Assembly: GCA_026931325.1 (NCBI GenBank)
Contig: JAIXLO010000160.1
Span: forward strand, 62,001-126,000
Source of the DNA: Chitinophagales bacterium
GTDB lineage: Bacteria; Bacteroidota; Bacteroidia; Chitinophagales; Chitinophagaceae
Length of the DNA stretch: 64,000 nt
Reading direction: 5' to 3'
Shown: piece by piece, positions 41,017-50,269 of the stretch
Position numbering within the stretch: position 1 is the first letter of the stretch
Layout of the letters: each line of letters starts with the position of its first letter
Position numbers and translations under genes: made by a program
The notes under the pieces: model-generated
Told to the model about the DNA's origin: nothing
Database searches by the model: none
The model's input: the letters and a program-made list of their open reading frames with translations, nothing else

Positions 41017-41976
41017 ATGGTTAACATTGATCATAAGCAACAACTAGAGCTATTTATATTTAGAGATTTTGGCTACGATGAAAATATCATAGGCAGTATT
41101 ATTGAAAACAACATTACCTTGAGTTTTTCTACTATTGAAAGACTATATAATATTTCATCACTAGACGAAGAATATTTTCAAAAAAAAATATCACAGATAA
41201 TTGATTTATGTAATTATGAAAAATGTTTAGTATTATATAACAAAATATATGATTTTTTTCATAAGCAATATTTTTCCACCTTAAAAGATAGGAAAAAAAA
41301 TAAAAAGAATAAGAATTATTTCTTTTATTTTTTGAAAGAAATTTCAAAAAAAGATCACGGCGAACTAATAGCTATTTTTTTAGATGATGTAATTTTAAAA
41401 TGTAATAAGTTTTTAAAAAAAAGAATTGTTGGTGAGCTTGCATCATATATAGATGTAAAAAAAGTTGATAATCGATCATATACCAGAGATGTTCTTTTTA
41501 ATATAATAATGCTTGGCAAAAAAATAGATTTGTGCCAAGATGATATAAATGTAATAATTTATAATTCTGATAGAGCTGAACTTATTCAATTAATATTATC
41601 TGGTATATTGGATCATTACATGCATTTAATATCTCCCACTGAGATAAAACATATATATGAAACATTAATTTCAGTTAATTATACAACTTTTGATATTTTA
41701 TTTAACTATAAAATATCAGAGTTTATACTTAATAAGTTTAAAATTGAGCCATATAAAGTATTGGAAGATACTACAAATTATTTAATGGACGATGTTGAAT
41801 ATGATGATTTAGAAGATATATTTTTTGAAAAATATATCTCGGCGTGCAAAAAGTATTGTAATTATTGGAACATAAAATTTAATTTGATTGCAATACAACT
41901 TTATGAAAATAAAAGGACTAAACATATTATATTAAGAAAATGCCCAGAAGACGCAGCATACGCTGGATTAATATAA
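41017..41976 (+). CDS. Hypothetical helical protein
   Basis: 319 residues from ATG 41017, one base after the purA stop; an in-frame ATG at 40978 lies inside purA. It is all-helical, lysine/tyrosine-rich and repetitive in hydrophobic spacing, as in helical-repeat proteins. It resembles in style the broken gene that follows. No family is recognised. Confidence 0.5.
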   Translation: MVNIDHKQQLELFIFRDFGYDENIIGSIIENNITLSFSTIERLYNISSLDEEYFQKKISQIIDLCNYEKCLVLYNKIYDFFHKQYFSTLKDRKKNKKNKNYFFYFLKEISKKDHGELIAIFLDDVILKCNKFLKKRIVGELASYIDVKKVDNRSYTRDVLFNIIMLGKKIDLCQDDINVIIYNSDRAELIQLILSGILDHYMHLISPTEIKHIYETLISVNYTTFDILFNYKISEFILNKFKIEPYKVLEDTTNYLMDDVEYDDLEDIFFEKYISACKKYCNYWNIKFNLIAIQLYENKRTKHIILRKCPEDAAYAGLI

Positions 41977-42000
41977 TAATACAATATTTGTTTCAGAGAA

Positions 42001-42701
42001 ATGAATATAGATCCAAATATAATAGAAGATATTTATCATGCTATATCTTACATAAGGTGGGACAGGTTATTTAAGGATAAGCCTGTTGATTATATATTCG
42101 ATTATATTGTAAATAATAAAGATAAATACTTTGCTTATTTTTATTCTAGTAGATTCAAATATAAAAAAGACGAAATAGAAAATTTGATTTTGAAATTGAA
42201 TGATTCGAGATTTTTGTATCTATATTATAAGAATATAGATTGCGATAAAGATAAATTTTTACAAAACAATTTTAAAAATAAAAGTGTAAAATATATATTT
42301 AAATTGGAAATTTAAATACTAAATATTTTAATGAAGTAAAAAAAATATTATTTAGTCAGAACACAAAAAAGCCATACTATGCGGCTAAGTTATTAAACAT
42401 TTATCCAAAGAACAAAAAACTTATTAATTATATCTTAAAATCTAGAAAACCGAAGTATTTGTTAAATTTGGTAAAAATATGTAAATCTAAAAATGTATTT
42501 AATAAAATTAAAAATATTTTAATAGAAGATAAAAATGTAAAATGGTTGATAAAACTATTTAGTATAGGGAGTAAGATATTTAAATTAAATATTAAAAAAT
42601 TTGATAGAATTATTATGTGTTTAGGCACTATTGATGAAATTATTTATTATATTGATAAGTTTAAAAGAAAGAATCTTGACTATGTAAGATTGCTTTCATG
42701 A
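42001..42701 (+). pseudogene. Frame-disrupted helical protein gene
   Basis: Two open frames read as one protein of about 230 residues: frame 1 from ATG 42001 to TAA 42315 (104 aa), and frame 2 coding-like from about 42303 to 42701 (NTKYFNEVKKILFSQ … LLS) without its own start until ATG 42459. A single-base deletion, or a -1 shift, near 42290-42310 would join them. Composition is helical and lysine/isoleucine-rich, like the gene before it. Confidence 0.55.
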
Positions 42702-42711
42702 GGATAAAAAA

Positions 42712-42930
42712 ATGATGCGTAGATTTCATTTAGAGAGGATAAAAGATATATCTGGAATAAGTGGATGTGGTGTTGTTGCCGAAGGTGTTGAATTTTTAGA
42801 TACTAGACAAGTTGTTTTACATTGGATTGGTGATCATCCATGTACAAATATTTATCAATCTATAGAAGACGTTAAATATATTCATGGTCATGGTGGATCA
42901 ACCATAGTAGTTTTTGATGATAAAGAGTAA
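42712..42930 (+). CDS. Conserved small protein of unknown function
   Basis: A 72-residue protein of a type common in phages and mobile DNA: RFHLERIKDISGISGCGVVAEG … VLHWIGDHPCTNIYQSIEDV, then YIHGHGGSTIVVF. The S-G-x-G-x-V-A-E-G core and the I-H-G-H-G-G end are characteristic. Function unknown; a small beta-barrel binding protein is likely. GAGG lies upstream. Start may also be the second ATG (42715). Confidence 0.65.
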   Translation: MMRRFHLERIKDISGISGCGVVAEGVEFLDTRQVVLHWIGDHPCTNIYQSIEDVKYIHGHGGSTIVVFDDKE

Positions 42931-42936
42931 GGAAAA

Positions 42937-43113
42937 ATGAGATTATTAGTATGCCCTGTTTGTGAAGGCGAGATGGAAGTTTTTGGTCATCATTTAGATC
43001 AAAAAAAGAAAGTAAAGTGTACGTATTGTGGATTTAAAAATTTTGAAGAAAAAAAACAACCAGTAGTTGTTTATAATAAACGTCAAACAAATAATATAGA
43101 GGATAAAAAATGA
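42937..43113 (+). CDS. Small zinc-ribbon protein (58 aa)
   Basis: ATG 42937, with AAGGA just upstream, gives MRLLVCPVCEGEME … KCTYCGFKNF, a clean two-CxxC ribbon (C6, C9, C28, C31) plus a basic tail. It overlaps the Hsp20 gene by 4 nt. Such mini-ribbons often bind RNA polymerase or ribosomal partners. Confidence 0.65.
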   Translation: MRLLVCPVCEGEMEVFGHHLDQKKKVKCTYCGFKNFEEKKQPVVVYNKRQTNNIEDKK

Positions 43114-43451
43114 AGAATATGCCTTTCAATTATTTTAATAATATCTTTGATACTTTTAGTATTTTTAATGCTTTTGATGCTTTTGATAATATTGATAGCT
43201 TAAAATATAGTTATGAAGATAAAGACGGTAAGCTATTTTTAAATGTAGAGGTTCCTGGGATTGATCCACAGAGAATTAAAGTTGAGTATGTAGGTAATTT
43301 ATTGCTTATTGAAGCTGATAATAAAAAATTAGAATTAACATGTATTTATAATATGTCAATGATGACTGCTGAAGTAAGAAATGGTATGTTATACTTAATA
43401 ATTCCGACCCAGAGACAAAATGCTGGCAAGGTGAAGGTAGACATTAAGTGA
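43110..43451 (+). CDS. Small heat-shock protein (Hsp20/alpha-crystallin)
   Basis: A 113-residue protein. A phenylalanine-rich N-terminus (NAFDAFDNID) precedes an alpha-crystallin domain: LFLNVEVPGIDPQRIKVEY, LLLIEAD, and a final G-M-L-Y-L-I-I-P strand with a short tail. Phage Hsp20 proteins act as ATP-independent holdases, useful during head assembly. Compact, with no C-terminal I-x-I motif. Its stop overlaps the macrodomain GTG start. Confidence 0.8.
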   Translation: MKNMPFNYFNNIFDTFSIFNAFDAFDNIDSLKYSYEDKDGKLFLNVEVPGIDPQRIKVEYVGNLLLIEADNKKLELTCIYNMSMMTAEVRNGMLYLIIPTQRQNAGKVKVDIK

Positions 43452-43937
43452 TTGAAGTAATTGGAAATTTGTTTGATTTTGTTAATATTGCCGATGCTAT
43501 TTGCATTACAACAAATGGCATTGTAAAATCAAATCAAGAGGCTGTTATGGGGGCTGGGATAGCTTTACAAGCCGCTGAAAAATTTCCATTTACCTAAAAG
43601 ATTAGGAGGGTTTTTATTAAAGTTTAATGAAAATAAACCTTATATTTTAGGAGCAATCAATGACAATGCATTTTACATTCCTAAAAAAGAAGATATTGGA
43701 AAAAAAAGATGTATGATTTTTAGTTTTCCAACCAAAAATCATTTTAGTGAGAAATCAAATATTAAATTAATAGAAAGCTCTGCCATAAATTTATTAAATT
43801 ATGTAAATAAATATAATTTAAAATATATATGTTTACCAAAAGTTGGTTGCGGTCTTGGGGGATTAGACTGGCATAACGATATAAAACCGTTATTAATAAA
43901 TATATTTGACGACAGATTTAAAATTTTAAATATATAG
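43448..43937 (+). pseudogene. Macrodomain (ADP-ribose binding/hydrolase), frame-disrupted
   Basis: Start GTG 43448 gives a macrodomain N-terminus (VIEVIGNLFDF, CITTNGIVKSN, AVMGAGIALQAAEKFP) that stops at TAA 43597. A second frame, from 43590 to 43937, continues it exactly: LPKRLGGFLLKF, MIFSFPTKNHF, LPKVGCGLGGLDW and DDRFKILNI. One extra T in the run at 43589-43591 explains the break. It would be about 163 residues of the TARG1/ADP-ribose-glycohydrolase type. Either a decayed gene, +1 recoding or a sequencing error. Confidence 0.75.
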
Positions 43938-43943
43938 GAAAGT

Positions 43944-44720
43944 ATGAATTATTTATCAATTTGTAGTGTAATGTTAAATGAGGAAGACTATGTTGAAGAT
44001 TTTGTAAATTTTCATAAATTTTTAGGTGTAGAACATTTTTATATTTTTGACAAATCTAATGATGGATTAGATAAAGTTTTGGGGAAAAGGGATTATGTAA
44101 CATTAATAAAGGCTCCAAAAGATATGTTACACGCGGTTGCTTGGCAACAAGGAGCCCAATTGACAAAAACAAAATCTGAATGGGTAGCATTTATAGATTG
44201 CGATGAATTTTTAGTTCCCCATACAACTTTAGATTTAAAAGAGCTTATGTCAAAATATGAAGCATATTCCTCATTACAACCAAATTGGTGTTTATATGGT
44301 AGCTCTGGACATATTGAAAAGCCGAAAGAAAATCAATTGCTAGCTTTTACAAAGCGGGCTAGAAAAGATCATCCAATAAATGCACATACACAATCAATTA
44401 TTAAACCAAAACATGTTGTAAATAGAGCAACAGATGATCCGCATCATTTTCCATTACTTCCTGGAAAAGTTTCAGTAAATGAAAATAATGTATTAATTCC
44501 AAATTCTCCTTTTTCATCTCCACCTTCTCAGAATAAAATTCAGATAAATCATTATTATACGAGAAGTAAAGAGGAAGTAAAAATAAAGCTTACAAGACGT
44601 AGGTGTGATGTTAAAGATTTGGCGTATCATGAAAATTTATTTGAAGAAACAAATGTTTATGCTAATGAAGAAGAAGATCTATGTGCGGCAAATATTTATA
44701 AAAAAATGATGGGAATATGA
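43944..44720 (+). CDS. Glycosyltransferase (GT92/GT2-like)
   Basis: A 258-residue protein with YLSICSVMLNEEDYVEDFVNFHKFLGVEHFYIFDKSNDG in GT92-type arrangement (in pieces: NE-x-x-Y, H-x-x-x-G, D-x-S-x-D), the DxD-like FIDCDEFLVP, W-x-L-Y-G-S-S-G-H and a terminal INHYYTRS-x-EE. It transfers a sugar to an unknown acceptor. First gene of a sugar-related block to 48837 with 4-nt overlaps, suggesting modification of phage or host surface glycans. Confidence 0.75.
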   Translation: MNYLSICSVMLNEEDYVEDFVNFHKFLGVEHFYIFDKSNDGLDKVLGKRDYVTLIKAPKDMLHAVAWQQGAQLTKTKSEWVAFIDCDEFLVPHTTLDLKELMSKYEAYSSLQPNWCLYGSSGHIEKPKENQLLAFTKRARKDHPINAHTQSIIKPKHVVNRATDDPHHFPLLPGKVSVNENNVLIPNSPFSSPPSQNKIQINHYYTRSKEEVKIKLTRRRCDVKDLAYHENLFEETNVYANEEEDLCAANIYKKMMGI

Positions 44721-45382
44721 AAACGGCAATATGTTTTTCAGGATACTTAAGAACATATAAATTAACTTTTCCGACTATAAAGATAAATTTGTTAGATAAA
44801 TTAAAACCAGATGTTTTTATACATACATGGGATAGAGTTGATTTTAATTCTTTCCCAATATTTTCTCAAGAACTAAATAAGATTTTTTATCCCAAACTTC
44901 TGCTAATAGAAAGAATGAATAGATTAAGAGGCTCCGAATATAGAAAATATCTAGTTGATAATAGGAGCGCTGAAAATGTATCTAATATGTTTTACTCTAT
45001 ATATAGAGCAGACGAACTACGTCAACAATATGAAAACAAAAATAAGTTTAAGTATGATTTAGTTATTAGATGTAGATTTGATTTAAAATTTTTAGAAAAT
45101 TTGCCCGAGATTGATTTATTAAGTCTTAATTTACCAAAAGATGGCAAATTTTCTGGAGAAAATGATCAATTTGCTATAGGTAATTCCGACATAATGACAA
45201 AGTATTCTTCATTGTATTTAAATTTAAATAATATAGTAAATCAAATAGATTTTAGACCAGAATCATTATTAAAACAACATTTGAAAAATAATAACATTGC
45301 AATTAAGCATTGTCCAATAAGATATGTAATACAAAGATCAAGAGATAGGTTTTTTGACAATGCGATTCATTCGCCAGGATAA
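44717..45382 (+). CDS. Glycan-related protein (DUF7796-like domain)
   Basis: A 221-residue protein. Shared features with the C-terminal domain of 47323-48837: [IV]-C-[FI]-S-G-[YH]-L-R-T near the start, MFY-[SN]-[IM]-Y-x(3-4)-[LM], YDL-[VI]-I-R-[CT]-R-x-D-L and NDQFAIGN. This domain occurs in giant-virus and phage sugar clusters and is thought to be a glycosyltransferase-like fold. Translationally coupled (ATGA) to the GT92 gene. Confidence 0.6.
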   Translation: MKTAICFSGYLRTYKLTFPTIKINLLDKLKPDVFIHTWDRVDFNSFPIFSQELNKIFYPKLLLIERMNRLRGSEYRKYLVDNRSAENVSNMFYSIYRADELRQQYENKNKFKYDLVIRCRFDLKFLENLPEIDLLSLNLPKDGKFSGENDQFAIGNSDIMTKYSSLYLNLNNIVNQIDFRPESLLKQHLKNNNIAIKHCPIRYVIQRSRDRFFDNAIHSPG

Positions 45383-45397
45383 TTAGGAAAAAAATAA

Positions 45398-45880
45398 ATG
45401 TTAAAAATAATAAGTCATAGAGCAAATCTTATGGGTGCCAAATCTTCAAGAGAAAATCATCCTGAAGATATTTTAAAAGCAATTAATTTAGGTTTTGATG
45501 TAGAAATAGATATTTGGCATATTAATGGAAAAGAATATTTGGGACATGATAATCCAGAATACGAAATAAAATATTCTTTTGTTTTAGATAATTGTGAAAA
45601 ATTATGGATTCATTGTAAAAATTTTGAAATATTAGATTTATTTGCATCATTAGACGATGATAAAATAAATTTCTTTTGGCATCAAGAAGATGATTTTGTT
45701 TTAACATCCCAGAAGTTTATATGGACATATCCAAGAAAATTAAATATTGGAGATTGTTCTGTTTTAGTTATGCCAGAGAAATTGCCCAAAGAATCAGAAT
45801 ATACTTTAGAGCAGTTGCTATCTGTTTATGGAATATGTACAGATTACCCAATTAGGTATAAAGATATTTTAAAATTATAA
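45398..45880 (+). CDS. GDPD-like phosphodiesterase domain protein
   Basis: A 160-residue protein. ISHRANLMG … ENHPEDILKAINLGFDVEIDIW is the GDPD/PI-PLC barrel signature (H-R-x … E-N … A-x-x-x-G-x-D-x-E-x-D). Further strands LWIHCKNF and a TDYPIRY C-terminus agree. It is shorter than full enzymes (about 240), as in a subgroup linked with sugar genes. Could hydrolyse a glycerophosphodiester; the sugar cluster suggests a polar-headgroup substrate. Confidence 0.65.
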   Translation: MLKIISHRANLMGAKSSRENHPEDILKAINLGFDVEIDIWHINGKEYLGHDNPEYEIKYSFVLDNCEKLWIHCKNFEILDLFASLDDDKINFFWHQEDDFVLTSQKFIWTYPRKLNIGDCSVLVMPEKLPKESEYTLEQLLSVYGICTDYPIRYKDILKL

Positions 45881-45934
45881 AAAAATTGAGATTATAATAT
45901 TAAATCATTTTCTTTGAATAATACTTAAGGGAAT

Positions 45935-47323
45935 ATGATTAAATTAATTATAAGCGATTTTGACGGCACACTTGTATCAAGTGTTGAAGCACATTATTTA
46001 GCTTTAAACAGAGCTTTAGAAGAAGTAGCTGGAAAAGAATTCGTAATTTCTGAAGATGAGCACAAATCTACATATAATGGTTTATCAACTAAAACAAAAT
46101 TAAAAATGTTGGTAGCTGATAAAAATTTAGATAAAAATTTAACAGATTTAATAAATAAAAAAAAGCAGGAATATACATCATTATTTTTAGAATCTTCGAT
46201 AAAAGAAGATAAGCGATTAAGATTTGAATTAGAGAAATTAAAAAAAGATGGCTATAAATTACACTGTGCTTCAAACGCAATTTATAAGACAATAGAGGTT
46301 GGGTTAAAGAAATTAGGAATATTCGACTTATTTGATTTTGTTATAGGCAATGAAAATATAAAAAGGCAAAAACCTAATCCAGATATTTTTATAGAATGTT
46401 TTTTACATGCAGGAGTTGATCCAAAAGAAGCTTTAATAATAGAAGATTCTAAACATGGAAGAGAAGCTGCCTATAGATCAATGGCTAATGTTTGTACTGT
46501 AAATGATCCGTTAGATTTTTCTTATGAATATATAAAATCACATCCATCATTTTTTAGCACTAAAAAAGTTCCATGGGTTGATAGTAAATTAAATATTTTA
46601 ATTTTAGCCGCTGGTCTTGGATCTAGATTTTCTAATGTCGGTTATGAAATGCCAAAACCTTTAATTGATTTTCATGATAAAACAATGATAGAACATGTTA
46701 TTAACAATTTAAATATTGATGCAAATTATATTTTTGCAATTCAAGAAGATCATTGTAAAAAATTTAATTTAGATAAAATATTAAAAGCTATTAAACCTGG
46801 CTGTAAAATTATTAAAGTTAATGGATTAACTGAAGGCGCAGCTTGTACAGCTTTATTAGCAAAAGAAATAATAAATAATGATTATCCATTAATAATAGCT
46901 AATTGCGATCAAATTGTTGATTGGGATTCATGCGAATTTGTTTCTAAATTAATATTTAATAATGTTGATGGAGAAATTTTAACTTTTAAGATTAATAATC
47001 CAGATAAACGATGGAGTTATGTCAAATTAGATGATAATGGGTATGTCACAGATGTTCAAGAAAAAAATCCGATAAGTAATCATCCAACAGTTGGTATATA
47101 TGGATTTAGATTTGGTAAAGATTTTGTTAAATATGCCGAATCTATGATAAATAAAAAAATAAAAGTTAATAATGAATATTATTTAGCTCCAGTATACAAT
47201 GAAATGATTTTAGATAATAAGAAAATAATAAATTTTGATTGCAATGAAATGTGGGGGATTGGAGATCCTAGTAGTTTAAATAAATATTTAGAATTATTTC
47301 CTAGTTATCATGGAGGGGTATAA
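45935..47323 (+). CDS. HAD phosphatase fused to sugar nucleotidyltransferase
   Basis: A 462-residue protein. Residues 1-205 are a beta-phosphoglucomutase-like HAD domain (ISDFDGTLVSS, SNAIYK, KPNPDIF, IEDSKHG). From about 222 a nucleotidyltransferase domain follows (LILAAGLGSRFSNVGYEMPKPLIDF, IANCDQIVDWDS, YGFRFGKDFV, MWGIGDPSSL). The fusion could make NDP-sugars from sugar phosphates and remove others. Its stop shares one base with the next start. Domain fusions like this are seen in phage and giant-virus sugar clusters. Confidence 0.8.
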   Translation: MIKLIISDFDGTLVSSVEAHYLALNRALEEVAGKEFVISEDEHKSTYNGLSTKTKLKMLVADKNLDKNLTDLINKKKQEYTSLFLESSIKEDKRLRFELEKLKKDGYKLHCASNAIYKTIEVGLKKLGIFDLFDFVIGNENIKRQKPNPDIFIECFLHAGVDPKEALIIEDSKHGREAAYRSMANVCTVNDPLDFSYEYIKSHPSFFSTKKVPWVDSKLNILILAAGLGSRFSNVGYEMPKPLIDFHDKTMIEHVINNLNIDANYIFAIQEDHCKKFNLDKILKAIKPGCKIIKVNGLTEGAACTALLAKEIINNDYPLIIANCDQIVDWDSCEFVSKLIFNNVDGEILTFKINNPDKRWSYVKLDDNGYVTDVQEKNPISNHPTVGIYGFRFGKDFVKYAESMINKKIKVNNEYYLAPVYNEMILDNKKIINFDCNEMWGIGDPSSLNKYLELFPSYHGGV

Positions 47324-48837
47324 TGTGGGGAGATAATTATTCTGAATGGAATAATAAAAAAATAAAAGCCATTTTAGATTTTTATGGACATAAATTTTTT
47401 TATATGAAAAAAATTTTGGACGTTGGCGCTGGACACGGTGACATAGGCGGATTTTTTTCTAGACTTGGAGCAGAAGTAACTTCTGTTGATGCAAGACAAG
47501 AACATTTAAAGCTTATAGTAAAAAAATATCCGAACATTAAAATAATTAAATCAGATTTAGATGGGGAATGGATATTTAATGGTAAGCCATATGACATAAT
47601 TTTTGATTTAGGAGTTTTATGTCATCTATTAAATGTAGAAAATCATATAAGAAATATATGCAAGTCAACGTGTCATTTGGTATTAGAGACTACAGTTTGT
47701 GATTCTCTGGATACTTCTAAGATTCAGCAAGTAAATGAAAATAAAGATGCATTTGATTTATCTTTTAACGGTATAGGCTCAAGACCTTCAACTGCTTTAA
47801 TAGAAAGATTATTGACAGAAAATAATATGAATTTTATTAGAATAGATAACGTAAAGTTAAATGCAGATAAATACAAATATGATTGGCAAGAAAAAAATAA
47901 TAATGAATGTGATTTTTATAAACGTAGAATATGGTTTTGTGTAAAGAAGAATAGTTTGGTAAATTTTTCACAAAGCGCATTAAATAAATCAAGTAGTACT
48001 AATGCTGTTAAGAAACATACTCCAATTACCTTACCACAAAAGGCAACATCTGGAGATACTTTTGGAAATATAGAAAATCTTAAAGTGGCGATATGTATTT
48101 CTGGTCACCTTAGAACATTTGATAAAACATACAATAGCTTTTTATCAAATGTAATTATTCCAAGTCAGGAAAAAGTTGCAAGATTAAATACATTTATAAG
48201 TACGTGGGAAACCATTGGAACACACGGATCAAAAGGTAATAGTGACGATCATTTATCAAATATAAAAACAATTGATAAAAAGTATGAGATAGAAAAAATA
48301 TTAAATCCGGTAGATCTTCATATAGACCAGTATTATGAATATGAAGAATTTTTACAAAAATTTAGAAAAGATATTAACAATCATCATGTTGATACATACG
48401 TTGCTATGTTTTACAATATGTATAATTTAAAAAAAATGATTGAAAAGTATGAGAATGAAAATAACATTAAGTATGATTTAATAATAAGAACTAGATCAGA
48501 TCTTTTATTTAGAAGTAAAGTAAATTTTTGTGATTTTCAAAAAGATTATGTATATTCTCCAACAATAGGCAGATATTTTCAAAATGGAATGAATGATCAG
48601 TTCGCTATAGGCAACAATGAAAATATGAAGATTTATTTTAATATATTTGAAAAATTAGCAGAATATATTAAAACTAGAAGAGATTTGCCTAGACCAGAAC
48701 ATTTAATAAGACATCATTTATTTAGCAATGGTGTCCCATTGAAAAACTTTCAAGTAAATTATGCTATACTTAGAGCAAATGGTTTCGCAACCGAGCAAGT
48801 TGAATTTGGACAAACGTGGAAAAAGATAAGTAAATGA
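47323..48837 (+). CDS. SAM methyltransferase fused to DUF7796-like domain
   Basis: A 504-residue protein. N-terminal class I methyltransferase (about 1-210): ILDVGAGHGDIGGFF, TSVDARQEHL and IIFDLGVLCHLL. A Ser/Thr-rich linker (~212-245) follows, then a glycan-related domain paralogous to 44717-45382 (ICISGHLRTFDK, MFYNMYNLKKM, YDLIIRTRSDLLF, MNDQFAIGN). It probably modifies a sugar by methylation or transfer. The last gene of the sugar cluster. Confidence 0.75.
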   Translation: MWGDNYSEWNNKKIKAILDFYGHKFFYMKKILDVGAGHGDIGGFFSRLGAEVTSVDARQEHLKLIVKKYPNIKIIKSDLDGEWIFNGKPYDIIFDLGVLCHLLNVENHIRNICKSTCHLVLETTVCDSLDTSKIQQVNENKDAFDLSFNGIGSRPSTALIERLLTENNMNFIRIDNVKLNADKYKYDWQEKNNNECDFYKRRIWFCVKKNSLVNFSQSALNKSSSTNAVKKHTPITLPQKATSGDTFGNIENLKVAICISGHLRTFDKTYNSFLSNVIIPSQEKVARLNTFISTWETIGTHGSKGNSDDHLSNIKTIDKKYEIEKILNPVDLHIDQYYEYEEFLQKFRKDINNHHVDTYVAMFYNMYNLKKMIEKYENENNIKYDLIIRTRSDLLFRSKVNFCDFQKDYVYSPTIGRYFQNGMNDQFAIGNNENMKIYFNIFEKLAEYIKTRRDLPRPEHLIRHHLFSNGVPLKNFQVNYAILRANGFATEQVEFGQTWKKISK

Positions 48838-49588
48838 TGGATGTAAAAGAAAGATTAGATTCTTATTGTGAACAAACAAATTATAAACTTTTGGCAAGGC
48901 TTCCAATTATAGTTCATTTAAATGGAAGAAATTTTAATAAAGTAACTTCGTTGCTAAATAAGCCATTTTGTCAATTATTATCAACTTGTTTCCAATTAAC
49001 ATTAGAAAAAACTTGCAATGAAATTGAGGGATGTGTTTTTGGTTATTCATTTAATGATGAATTTTTATTTGTAATTAGAAATGATCAAAATAAAGAAACA
49101 AATCCATGGTTTGATAATAAGATACAAAAAATAAATTCAGCTATAACTTCTCTTATTACATATACATTTTTTAATAATATAAATAATGTTGGATTAGATA
49201 TATTAGGAGATCCAGTATTTAATTGTCATATTTTTACTGTACCAAATATAACAGAGCTTGTAATTATATTATTTATCAACAAAATAAAAATTTTATAAAA
49301 TCTCTACAATTTGCATGTGAATATGAATTATTAAATAAAAACTATAATAAAACACAAATAAAAGAATTATTGTATGGACTTAATATAGATGAGAAGAAAA
49401 ATTTATTACTATTGAAATGCAATAAAAATTATTTAGATTATCCTTCAGAATTCAGAAGAGGGATAACCTGTAATAAAGAACAAGTAGACCACTTAAAATA
49501 TAAATGGTTAATAAATAATAAAGTTGATATTTTTTCTGAAACGAAAAATACATTACTTGCTATCCTTGGAAAAAATATTGGCAATTAA
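48834..49588 (+). pseudogene. Thg1-like 3'-5' nucleotidyltransferase, frame-disrupted
   Basis: N-terminal frame (48834-49298): tRNAHis-guanylyltransferase-like sequence, YKLLARLPIIVHLNGRNF, YSFNDEFLFVI and KINSAITSLITYTF. A second frame (to 49588) continues with NYIIYQQNKNFIKSLQFACE, then IKELLYGLNID and FRRGITC. Joining needs one added base near 49258-49262 (GTAATT to GTTAATT). Also, the first metal Asp of Thg1 (R-x-D-G-R) is Asn30. So the gene is both frame-broken and catalytically altered, unless the break is a sequencing error. Confidence 0.65.
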
Positions 49589-50260
49589 GGTTTTTAATCT
49601 TTGCCAAAGTGTTAATTGAATTGGTTTATCAAGATCATTTGAATTATTTGCTGTATCAAGATCAATAACTATTGGAAAATGTGGCAATGGTTTTTCCGGC
49701 TTTGAGTTTTTATATTCATTTTGTATTTGTTTTATACTTTTTTCAAACATATCTGATTTCATGAATTGGTTAAAGTAAAAGCTTAAACCTTTTATATAAT
49801 CTTCTACTGGTGCAGTATAGTATCTTTGTTGTTTTAACTTTACAGCAAAGTCTACAGGATCTCCGGTTAAAACGGCAGACCACGCAAGTTTCCAACGTTT
49901 GCCAGATAAAAATTTAAAATGATCAATAACTCCTTCTTCAAGACTATCAAATGCTCTAAACCATGCCCCAGGATTTTCTTTATCAAGGATAACTTTTTTT
50001 GAATTAATAATTTCCCAAACATTATTTAATGCTATATACTTTATTTCTTTACCAGGAACATCTACTGCTTTTATATTTCCGATGTTAAAGTTCCAGCAGT
50101 ACTTGCCTTGTCCGCTTTCAAGCGACCATTGAGCAAATATTACGCCTATATTTTGTTTGGTTGGAAATTCTTCAAAAAGAGCAATCCATGCTTTTATAAA
50201 AGCATACGTCATCTCTTGCAAGCTAAATTTAGTTTGTTTAGTTTCTACTCTTATTAACAT
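49553..50260 (-). CDS. Lysozyme/glucosaminidase-like cell-wall hydrolase
   Basis: A 235-residue minus-strand gene. Lysozyme-fold signature: FAQWSLESGQGKYCWNFNIGNIKA (catalytic Glu48), WFRAFDSLEEGVIDHFKFL, and QQRYYTAPVEDYIKGLSFY, as in FlgJ-type glucosaminidases and phage endolysins. The last ~70 residues are a proline-containing, charged tail ending in a basic helix. No signal peptide. It is a likely virion-associated or lytic hydrolase. It converges with the Thg1 gene and is divergent from 50270. Confidence 0.8.
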   Translation of the reverse strand: MLIRVETKQTKFSLQEMTYAFIKAWIALFEEFPTKQNIGVIFAQWSLESGQGKYCWNFNIGNIKAVDVPGKEIKYIALNNVWEIINSKKVILDKENPGAWFRAFDSLEEGVIDHFKFLSGKRWKLAWSAVLTGDPVDFAVKLKQQRYYTAPVEDYIKGLSFYFNQFMKSDMFEKSIKQIQNEYKNSKPEKPLPHFPIVIDLDTANNSNDLDKPIQLTLWQRLKTLIANIFSKDSK

Positions 50261-50269
50261 AGGACCTCT
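50261..50269. promoter_or_regulatory. 9-bp divergent start region with two-strand SD
   Basis: Start codons of two divergent genes are only 9 bp apart (AGGACCTCT). The + strand gives AGGA before ATG 50270; the minus strand gives AGAGG before its ATG at 50260. CATAGGACCTCTATG is nearly palindromic. Both promoters must lie within the opposite gene. Confidence 0.6.
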
